Origin: Phycisphaerae bacterium | GTDB lineage: Bacteria; Planctomycetota; Phycisphaerae; SM23-33 | Reading direction: 5' to 3' | NCBI GenBank assembly: GCA_022866005.1 | Contig: JALHTV010000118.1 | Location: 1 to 14,251 of the forward strand | Length of the DNA stretch: 14,251 bases | In this document: in pieces, positions 5,949 through 11,670 of the stretch | Numbering within the stretch: the first letter of the stretch is position 1 | Layout of the letters: the number at the start of each line of letters is the position of its first letter | Notes under the pieces: generated by a model | What the model was told of the DNA's origin: nothing | The model's database searches: none | The model's input: the letters and a program-made list of their open reading frames with translations, nothing else | Program-made: the position numbers and the translations under genes

Positions 5949-7196
5949 CTAGATGCGGCGGATCAGCAGGCAGGCGTTGTGGCCGCCGAAGCCGAAACTG
6001 TTGCTGAGCGTGATATGGATGCGCTTCTCGCGGGGCTGGCGGGGCACGTAGTCCAGGTCGCACTGGGGATCGGGGTTGTCCAGGTTCATCGTGGCTGGGA
6101 CCAGCCCCTTGCAGATGGCCAGGGCCGAGGCGATCAATTCCACGCCGCCGCTGGCGCCCAGCATGTGGCCGGTGGAGCTCTTGGTGGAGGAGACCATCAG
6201 CCCGCCGGTGGCGTGGGCGCCGAAGAGCTTCTTGATCGCCTTGGTCTCGGCGATGTCGCCCAGCTCGGTGCTGGTGCCGTGGGCGTTGATGTAGTCCACC
6301 TCCCCGGGCGCGACCCCGCCGTCGCCTAAAGCGCGCTTCATAGCCAACACGGCCCCGTGGCCTTCGGGGTCGGGGGCGGTGATGTGATACGCGTCGCCGC
6401 TGGCGCCGTAGCCGATCAGCTCCGCGTAGATCCTCGCCCCGCGCTTGCGGGCGAACTCCAGCTCCTCCAGGACCACAATGCCTGCGCCCTCCGACAGCAG
6501 GAAACCGTCGCGGTCCTTGTCGAACGGTCGGCTGGCGTGCTCGGGATCGTCGTTGCGGGTGCTGAGGCCCTTCAGGGCGCAGAAGCTGCCCAGGCCCAGG
6601 GGGGTGAGGGCGGCCTCGCTGCCGCCGGTGATCATCACGTCGGCCTCGTCGCGCTGGATGGTCTTGAGGGCCTCCCCGATGGAGTTGGCCGCCGAGGCGC
6701 AGGCCGTCACGACGGCGCTGTTGGGCCCGTGCACGTGCCAGAGGATGGAGATGCATCCGGCGGCGGCGTTGGCCATCAGCTTGGGGACGGTGAAGGGGCT
6801 CATCCGGTCGGGCCCCTTGGTCAGCATCCGCTTGTGCTGAACCTCCAGCTCTTCCAGCCCCCCGATGCCGCTGCCCACGATCACGCCGCAGCGGTCTGTG
6901 TCGCAGCGGGTAAAGTCGATGGAGCTATCCTTGACGGCCTCCAAGGCCGAGGCCACAGCGAACTGGGTGAACCGGTCCATCCGCCGCGTCTCGCGGGCGT
7001 CGACCCCGGTCATAGTGTCCCCGTCCCAGCCCCAGACTTCCCCACCGATCTGGGAAGCGAAAGGAGTCGCGTCGAAGCGGCGGATCCGGCCGATCCCGCT
7101 CTTGCCGGCAATGAGGGCACCCCAAAACTCCGAGACGCTGCGCCCCAGAGGGTTGACCGTACCCATGCCCGTCAGTACGACGCGGCGCTTGGCCAT
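5949..7196 (-). CDS. fabF: 3-oxoacyl-[ACP] synthase II
   Basis: Elongating condensing enzyme of type II fatty-acid synthesis: decarboxylates malonyl-ACP and joins it to acyl-ACP. The 415-residue product opens with RRVVLTGMGTVNPLG, and has the nucleophile C166 in VVTACASAANSIGEA, H306 in NAHGTSTELGD, K339 in STKSSTGH and H344. It ends with the glycine-rich NSFGFGGHNA, so the Cys-His-His set and the lysine are all present. Length and order match FabF rather than FabB or FabH. The ATG at 7196 has an AAGGA site ten bases upstream. It follows acpP by 24 bases and is the last gene of the cluster. Co-transcription with its carrier protein from the acpP promoter is likely. Confidence 0.94.
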   Translation of the reverse strand: MAKRRVVLTGMGTVNPLGRSVSEFWGALIAGKSGIGRIRRFDATPFASQIGGEVWGWDGDTMTGVDARETRRMDRFTQFAVASALEAVKDSSIDFTRCDTDRCGVIVGSGIGGLEELEVQHKRMLTKGPDRMSPFTVPKLMANAAAGCISILWHVHGPNSAVVTACASAANSIGEALKTIQRDEADVMITGGSEAALTPLGLGSFCALKGLSTRNDDPEHASRPFDKDRDGFLLSEGAGIVVLEELEFARKRGARIYAELIGYGASGDAYHITAPDPEGHGAVLAMKRALGDGGVAPGEVDYINAHGTSTELGDIAETKAIKKLFGAHATGGLMVSSTKSSTGHMLGASGGVELIASALAICKGLVPATMNLDNPDPQCDLDYVPRQPREKRIHITLSNSFGFGGHNACLLIRRI

Positions 7197-7220
7197 TCGT
7201 GACGGTTCCTTTGGCGCAGG

Positions 7221-7466
7221 TCAGGCCTTGTTGGAGTGCTCCCGAATGTAGTCGATCGCCTGGCCGACGGTCTGGATCTTCTCGGCTTCCTCATCCGGGA
7301 TGCTCAGCTCGAACTGGTCCTCGAACTCCATGACCAGCTCGACCGTGTCCAGGGAGTCGGCGTTGAGATCGTTGACGAACGAGGTCTCGCGGGTAATCTC
7401 GCTCTTGTCCACGTTCATCTGCTCGGCCACTATCTCGATGACCTTCTGTTCGATTTCGTCAGGCAC
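7221..7466 (-). CDS. acpP: Acyl carrier protein
   Basis: Small acidic carrier that holds growing acyl chains on a 4'-phosphopantetheine arm. The 81-residue product has the attachment serine S38 in the invariant NADSLDTVELVMEFED context, and the rest is the expected four-helix acidic sequence. The start is a GTG at 7466, chosen because of an excellent Shine-Dalgarno AGGGAGGT (7474-7481) eight bases upstream and because MPDEIEQKV is the usual ACP beginning. It lies between fabG and fabF but carries its own promoter, as expected for a very abundant protein. Confidence 0.96.
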   Translation of the reverse strand: MPDEIEQKVIEIVAEQMNVDKSEITRETSFVNDLNADSLDTVELVMEFEDQFELSIPDEEAEKIQTVGQAIDYIREHSNKA

Positions 7467-7510
7467 TTTTCTGACCTCCCTGCGAAGGTGTCGCGTCTGT
7501 CCTGTCCAAA

Positions 7511-7528
7511 GCGGCCTGTTCAGGCCGC
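7511..7528. repeat. 8-bp palindrome overlapping the acpP transcription start
   Basis: GCGGCCTG (7511-7518) and CAGGCCGC (7521-7528) form a perfect inverted repeat with a two-base centre. The predicted start point (~7525) lies inside it, so it could be an operator for a repressor of fatty-acid synthesis, or a hairpin capping the 5' end of the acpP message. A two-base loop makes an RNA hairpin slightly strained, favouring DNA binding or a four-base loop with seven pairs. Confidence 0.6.
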
Positions 7529-7531
7529 GGT

Positions 7532-7560
7532 ACTATAGCTTGGCGTCGGTGGCCGTGCAA
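7532..7560 (-). promoter_or_regulatory. Promoter of acpP-fabF
   Basis: Reading minus, -35 TTGCAC (7555-7560) and -10 TATAGT (7532-7537) are separated by exactly 17 bases, in the context GCTATAGT. Transcription should start near 7525, giving a leader of about 60 bases with a strong ribosome site. The promoter lies just after the fabG stop codon, so it boosts acpP and fabF independently of the upstream cluster. Confidence 0.75.
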
Positions 7561-7586
7561 TAGCATCCTTGCGGGGAAAGCAGCGG

Positions 7587-8327
7587 CTAGGTGTGCATGC
7601 CACCATCGACGCTAATGCATTGTCCCGTAATATAGTTAGAAGCGTCCGAGGCCAGGAACGCCACCGCCTTGGCCACATCGGCCGGCTGGCCGAAGCGCTT
7701 CAGGGGGATCTGCGCCAAGGCCATGTCCTTGGCCTGCTGCGGCAGGACGTCGGTCATCTCGGTCTGGATGAAGCCCGGCGCCACGGCGTTGCAGCGGACG
7801 CCCTTGCGGGCCAGTTCCTTGGCGGTGGTCTTGGTCAGTCCGAGCAACCCGGCCTTGGAGGAGGCGTAGTTGGCCTGACCGCGGTTGCCCTCCAGTCCGC
7901 TGTAGCTGGACAGGTTGATGATGCTGCCGCTGCGCTGGCGGATCATGTGCCTGGCCGCGGCCCGCGTACCGAGAAACGCGCTGGTCAGGTTGACCTTCAA
8001 CACCAACTCCCAGTCGGCGTCCTCCATCCGCAGCAGCAGGCCGTCCCGGGTGATGCCGGCGTTGTTCACCAGCACGTCCAGGCGCCCGTGCTTCTCGGCC
8101 ACCTCGTCAACCAGCGCCGTGAACCCCGCGCTGTCGGTGACGTCCAGGGTCCGCGTGTCCAGCTTGTCGGCCGGGGCGTTTGTCGCGGCCGGGAGCTTGG
8201 CCAGCAGGTCCTCGCGGAGGTCCACCGCCACCACGGTCATGCCCATCCCCAGCAGCTCGCGGGCGATCTCCAGGCCAATGCCCCGAGCGGCGCCGGTCAC
8301 GATCGCGACTTTCTCGTTGTCCGCCAT
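7587..8327 (-). CDS. fabG: 3-oxoacyl-[ACP] reductase
   Basis: NADPH-dependent reduction of 3-oxoacyl-ACP to 3-hydroxyacyl-ACP. The 246-residue product is a short-chain dehydrogenase with the nucleotide-binding TGAARGIG (11-18), DV at 62-63, NNAG (88-91) and N113. The catalytic set is S141, Y154 and K158 (YASSK), and it ends in the C-terminal SVDGGMHT. Spacing S-13-Y-4-K is exactly that of FabG. The serine region reads NLSSYSG instead of the more common NISSVVG, a minor variant. The ATG at 8327 has a GAGGAG site a few bases upstream, and the gene starts 22 bases after the fabD stop. The neighbourhood makes FabG far more likely than another SDR. Confidence 0.94.
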   Translation of the reverse strand: MADNEKVAIVTGAARGIGLEIARELLGMGMTVVAVDLREDLLAKLPAATNAPADKLDTRTLDVTDSAGFTALVDEVAEKHGRLDVLVNNAGITRDGLLLRMEDADWELVLKVNLTSAFLGTRAAARHMIRQRSGSIINLSSYSGLEGNRGQANYASSKAGLLGLTKTTAKELARKGVRCNAVAPGFIQTEMTDVLPQQAKDMALAQIPLKRFGQPADVAKAVAFLASDASNYITGQCISVDGGMHT

Positions 8328-8349
8328 AGTGCTCCTCGAGTCTGGCCGG

Positions 8350-9297
8350 TCATAGCGATGCGGAGAGCTTCTCTAACGCCTCGACGGAGTTGATGCAAGC
8401 TACTTCCGCCTGGCGCTGGATCCGCTTCATCAGCCCGGCCAGCACGCGCCCGGGACCGATCTCGTAGAACCGCTGGACGCCCTGGGCCAGCAAGAACTCC
8501 ATCGACTGCTGCCAGCGAACCGGCGAGACGAGCTGGGCCAGCAACTTGCCGGCGACCTCCCGCCCCGGCCCGTAGCAGGCGGCGTCCACGTTGGCCACGA
8601 CGGGGCGATTGGGTGCGGCCAGCTCGGCCTGGTCCAACGCCTCCGCCAGTTCCTCTGCCGCCGGCTGCATCAGCGGGCTGTGGAACGCCCCGGCCACCTT
8701 CAGCGGTACGGCGCCCGTGGCCCCGAAGTCCTTGGCCAGGGCCTGGGCCCGGTGGCAGGCCTCGATGGCCCCGGACAGCACGATCTGACCTGGAGCGTTG
8801 AAGTTCGCGCAGACCAGGACCTGCCCCTCGGCCGCGGCCTGGGCCAGCTCCGCTGCCTTGGCCTCGTCCAGCCCCAGGATGCTGACCATGCCCGAGGGCA
8901 CGGCCGTCGCTGCGGCCTGCATCGCCTGGCCGCGACGGGTCACCAGCCCCAGCGCGGTGGCCAGGTCCACCGCGCCGGCGGCGTAGAGGGCGGTGTATTC
9001 CCCCAAGCTCAACCCCGCCAGGTACGCCGGGGCGATGGCCGCCTGGGCGGCGGGGCTGAGCAGCTCGCTCAGGCAACTCAGCAAGGCCGCCGAGACGGTG
9101 AAGATCGCCGGCTGAGACATGTCGGTCCGGGCGAGCTGGTCCTCCGGGCCCTGGAAGCAGAGCTTCTGAAGCGGCAGGTGCGTGACGGCCTCGGCTTGGT
9201 CGAAGATGCTCTTGGCCGCGGGGAAGGCCTCATAGAGGTCCCGCCCCATGCCCACGTGTTGGGCGCCTTGGCCCGGGAATAGGAACGCCGTTTTCAT
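8350..9297 (-). CDS. fabD: Malonyl-CoA--[ACP] transacylase
   Basis: Transfers malonyl from CoA to ACP, supplying the extender for chain growth. The 315-residue product has FPGQGAQ (7-13), the nucleophile S97 in GLSLGE (95-100), an arginine at R121/R122 that binds the malonyl carboxylate, the partner H206 in GAFHSPLM, and the conserved IGPGRVLAGLMKR near the C-terminus. Length matches FabD. The ATG at 9297 follows an AGGA site. It lies 39 bases after fabH and 22 before fabG in the same operon. Confidence 0.95.
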   Translation of the reverse strand: MKTAFLFPGQGAQHVGMGRDLYEAFPAAKSIFDQAEAVTHLPLQKLCFQGPEDQLARTDMSQPAIFTVSAALLSCLSELLSPAAQAAIAPAYLAGLSLGEYTALYAAGAVDLATALGLVTRRGQAMQAAATAVPSGMVSILGLDEAKAAELAQAAAEGQVLVCANFNAPGQIVLSGAIEACHRAQALAKDFGATGAVPLKVAGAFHSPLMQPAAEELAEALDQAELAAPNRPVVANVDAACYGPGREVAGKLLAQLVSPVRWQQSMEFLLAQGVQRFYEIGPGRVLAGLMKRIQRQAEVACINSVEALEKLSASL

Positions 9298-9336
9298 GAT
9301 TCGTCCTGAGTGGGTCTCCGGCCGTCGATGGGACGG

Positions 9337-10329
9337 TCACATGCGCACGACCGCCCCAGCCCAGGTCAGCCCGGCGCCGAAGGCTGCCAGCACCACCAGC
9401 GAGCCTGCTTTGATCTTGCCGGCGGCGCGGGCTTCGTGCATGGCCAGCGGGATCGACGCGGCCGAGGTGTTCCCGTAGCGATCGATGTTGATGTACACCT
9501 TCTCCATCGGCAGGCCGAACCTCTCCACGGCCGAGGTGATGATCCGCAGGTTCACCTGGTGGGGGATCACCATGTCGATATCCGCCGGTGTCAGGTGGCA
9601 ATGGGCCATGCAGTCGGCCAGCAGCCACTGCATCTTTTCGACGGCGAACTTGTAGACGTCTCGTCCGCGCATCTTGATGAAGTGTTCGCGGGCGTCGACG
9701 GTCTGGTGGCTGGCGGGATGGCGCGCGGCGCCGGCGGGGACGTAGATGAAGTCCCACCCGCCGCCGTCGGCGCGGAGGACGGAGTACTGAAGCCCGCGGC
9801 GGTCATCCTCGGTAGCCTCCAGCACGGCCGCCCCGGCGGCGTCGCCGAACAGGATGCAGCTGGCGCGGTCGGTGTAGTCGGTGAAGCGGCTGAGGGCCTC
9901 GGCCCCGATGACCAAGATCCGCCGGTACACCCCCGAGGTGATGAACCCCCCGGCCACCGCCAGGCCGTAGATGAACCCGCTGCACGCGGCCGAGATATCA
10001 AAGGCCGGGATGTCCTTGGCGCCTAGCTCGTGCTGGACGAAGCAGGCGGTGGCGGGGAAGACCATGTCCGGGGTGATCGTCGCGCAGAGGATCAGGTCCA
10101 GGTCGCCGGCGGACAGGCCCGCGTCCGCGAGCGCCTCGCGGGAGGCCTGGGCGGCGAGGCTGGCGGTGGACTGATCCGCGGAGACGATCCGCCGTTCCTT
10201 GATGCCCGTCCGCTGGGTGATCCACTCATCGCTTGTGTCGACCAGCTTCTCCAGGTCGGAGTTGCTCAGCACCTTCTTGGGAACCGCCACTCCCAGTCCG
10301 GTGATGGCTGCTCGAAGGGTTTTAGGCAT
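9337..10329 (-). CDS. fabH: 3-oxoacyl-[ACP] synthase III
   Basis: Starts fatty-acid chains by condensing an acyl-CoA with malonyl-ACP. The 330-residue product carries C116 in DISAACSGF, H257 in IPHQVN and N287 in RYGNTSAAS, the full Cys-His-Asn triad, plus DEWITQRTGIKERR near residues 34-47 and a C-terminal GAGLTWAGAVVRM. The ATG at 10329 is preceded by GGGAG and overlaps the last eight bases of plsX, so translation of the two is probably coupled. Whether it prefers acetyl-CoA or branched primers cannot be judged by eye. Confidence 0.95.
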   Translation of the reverse strand: MPKTLRAAITGLGVAVPKKVLSNSDLEKLVDTSDEWITQRTGIKERRIVSADQSTASLAAQASREALADAGLSAGDLDLILCATITPDMVFPATACFVQHELGAKDIPAFDISAACSGFIYGLAVAGGFITSGVYRRILVIGAEALSRFTDYTDRASCILFGDAAGAAVLEATEDDRRGLQYSVLRADGGGWDFIYVPAGAARHPASHQTVDAREHFIKMRGRDVYKFAVEKMQWLLADCMAHCHLTPADIDMVIPHQVNLRIITSAVERFGLPMEKVYINIDRYGNTSAASIPLAMHEARAAGKIKAGSLVVLAAFGAGLTWAGAVVRM

Positions 10330-11332
10330 CCTGGCTCCCTTCGCGCTGGCCGAGCAGTTCGGTGATCCTCTCGTTGACGCGGCCGGTGGTGAAATCCTTG
10401 GCCACGCGGACCGCGTTCATGATGCCGCGGTAGTTGCTGGCCCCGTGACAGATGATGAAGATGCCCCCCACCCCCAGCAGCGGCGCGCCTCCGTACACGT
10501 TGTAGTCGTACTTCGCGGCGATGGCGTCTCCGGCCTTTTGGATGATCCTCTCTTGGCTGGGGATGCCGGCCGAAAGCTCCGCCAGCAGCGCCTTCACGAC
10601 CCCCTCGGCCATGCCTTCCATCAGCTTCAACATCACGTTGCCGACGAACCCCTCGCAGACCATCACGTCGCAGACGCCGCGGAACAGGTCCCGCCCCTCC
10701 ACGTTCCCGATGAAGTGGACGGCGGGATCGTCCTTCATGAGCTGGCGGGTCTGCTTGACCAGACTCGTGCCCTTGACGTCCTCCTCCCCGATGGAGAGCA
10801 GGCCCACGCGAGGATTGGCCACCCCGCAGACGGCCTGGACGTAGATGGAGGCCATGATGCCGTACTGGAGCAGGTGCTGGGGGCGGCAGTTGACGTTGGC
10901 CCCCACGTCGCACAGGGCCACCGGCCCGTAGAAGGTGGGGGTGACGATCGCGATGCCCGGCCGGTGCACGCCCCGAAGCCGCCGCAGGCGCATCTGGGCG
11001 GCGGCCACGCAGGCACCGGTATTGCCCGCCGAGATGCACGCGTCGACCTTGCCCTCGGCGGCCAGCCTCGCCATCAAGGCCAGGGAGCTGTTGGGCTTGG
11101 TCCGCAGCGCCTCCACCGGCGCCTCGCCCATGCCGATCACCTGGTCGGCGTGGCAGACCTCGATGAAGTCCGACCACGCGCCGGGACTGCCCAGGTGCTC
11201 GCGCAAGAGGTCGCCCTTGCCGATCAGGACGATCCTGTCGTCGTCGCTGAGGAATTGCCGGGCGGCCAGAGCACCTCTGACCTCCTCTGCCGGCGCCCGG
11301 TCCCCGCCCATCGCATCGATGCCGATCCGCAT
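10322..11332 (-). CDS. plsX: Phosphate acyltransferase PlsX
   Basis: Makes acyl-phosphate from acyl-ACP, the donor for PlsY in phosphatidic acid synthesis, at the inner face of the membrane. The 336-residue product opens with MRIGIDAMGGDRAP. It contains the family segments ISAGNTGA near residue 101, LCDVGANVNCRP near 138-149, LLSIGEEDVKG near 178, NVEGRDLF near 209 and CEGFVGNVMLK near 224, and ends with GGAPLLGVGG and CHGASN. The start at 11332 has GAGGA seven bases upstream inside the end of rpmF; the gap to rpmF is three bases. The classic rpmF-plsX-fabH arrangement leaves little doubt. Confidence 0.95.
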   Translation of the reverse strand: MRIGIDAMGGDRAPAEEVRGALAARQFLSDDDRIVLIGKGDLLREHLGSPGAWSDFIEVCHADQVIGMGEAPVEALRTKPNSSLALMARLAAEGKVDACISAGNTGACVAAAQMRLRRLRGVHRPGIAIVTPTFYGPVALCDVGANVNCRPQHLLQYGIMASIYVQAVCGVANPRVGLLSIGEEDVKGTSLVKQTRQLMKDDPAVHFIGNVEGRDLFRGVCDVMVCEGFVGNVMLKLMEGMAEGVVKALLAELSAGIPSQERIIQKAGDAIAAKYDYNVYGGAPLLGVGGIFIICHGASNYRGIMNAVRVAKDFTTGRVNERITELLGQREGSQDA

Positions 11333-11335
11333 CGA

Positions 11336-11518
11336 CTAGTCCTCTTTCTTGACTTCCAGGCTCAGTCCGGGCCTCACGTACCCGCAGTTGTCGCAGGCGG
11401 CGTGCGGCAGTTTGGGGGAGTTGCAGCGGGGGCAATCGACGAAATTGGGCGGCCTCTTGGCGTGGTGGGCACGCCGGCTACGGGTCCGAGACCTGCTGAT
11501 CTTCTGTGATGGTAGCAT
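11336..11518 (-). CDS. rpmF: Large ribosomal subunit protein bL32
   Basis: Small structural protein of the 50S subunit. From the ATG at 11518 it has 60 residues: a basic N-terminus (KISRSRTRSRRAHHAK), then a zinc ribbon with C29, C32, C42 and C45 (CPRC and CDNC), and a C-terminal acidic-basic tail. It is therefore the zinc-binding form of bL32. A TTG at 11533 in frame would add five residues, but there GAGGTG would fall inside the coding sequence, whereas the ATG sits seven bases after it, and MLPSQK fits the family opening. It heads the plsX-fab cluster and ends three bases before plsX. Confidence 0.93.
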   Translation of the reverse strand: MLPSQKISRSRTRSRRAHHAKRPPNFVDCPRCNSPKLPHAACDNCGYVRPGLSLEVKKED

Positions 11519-11525
11519 CTCTAAA

Positions 11526-11531
11526 CACCTC
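11526..11531 (-). promoter_or_regulatory. Ribosome binding site that decides the rpmF start
   Basis: GAGGTG on the minus strand lies seven bases before the ATG at 11518. It places the start there rather than at the upstream TTG (11533), which has no such site. Confidence 0.75.
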
Positions 11532-11598
11532 AATGCGTTACACTGTTCCCCGGCCCGCGGGCAAACCGCTCACCGCCCGGTGGGGGAAAATCTGCCGA

Positions 11599-11627
11599 AA
11601 GCTAGATATCCCAAGTCAGTTTGTCAA
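11599..11627 (-). promoter_or_regulatory. Probable promoter of the rpmF-plsX-fab cluster
   Basis: Reading minus, a perfect -35 TTGACA (11622-11627) is followed after 17 bases by TAGCTT (11599-11604), a poor -10 that keeps the two leading and the last consensus bases. Transcription would start near 11592, with a leader of about 75 bases before rpmF. The stretch is A/T-rich compared with its surroundings. An alternative weaker pair nearer the gene (TTGCCC, 16 bases, TGTAAC) is possible. Confidence 0.45.
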
Positions 11628-11638
11628 GCACATCTAGC
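11601..11638. repeat. 7-bp inverted repeat flanking the rpmF promoter
   Basis: Arms GCTAGAT (11601-11607) and ATCTAGC (11632-11638) are perfect, with centres 31 bases apart, about three helical turns. On the minus strand one arm lies before the -35 and the other overlaps the -10. It may be an operator bound by a dimer or tetramer. A long-looped alaS terminator, followed by only TTT, is a weaker reading. Confidence 0.55.
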
Positions 11639-11657
11639 GCCTGCCGTCCCCCGCACC

Positions 11658-11670
11658 GGCCTGTCAGGCC
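11658..11670. repeat. Palindrome containing the alaS stop codon
   Basis: GGCCTG-t-CAGGCC is a perfect 6-bp inverted repeat with a one-base centre, and the alaS stop TGA (11664-11666, minus) lies at its centre. No T-run follows, so it is not a standard terminator. It may stabilise the 3' end of the alaS message or be chance in GC-rich DNA. Confidence 0.5.

Noticed and set aside
10199..11509. Long open frame on + opposite plsX and rpmF (436 codons), and similar + frames over alaS (11349-12791), fabF, fabD and fabH
   Set aside because: Shadow frames of GC-rich genes. The minus strand encodes full-length recognised families with catalytic residues and ribosome sites; the + products are low-complexity and match nothing.
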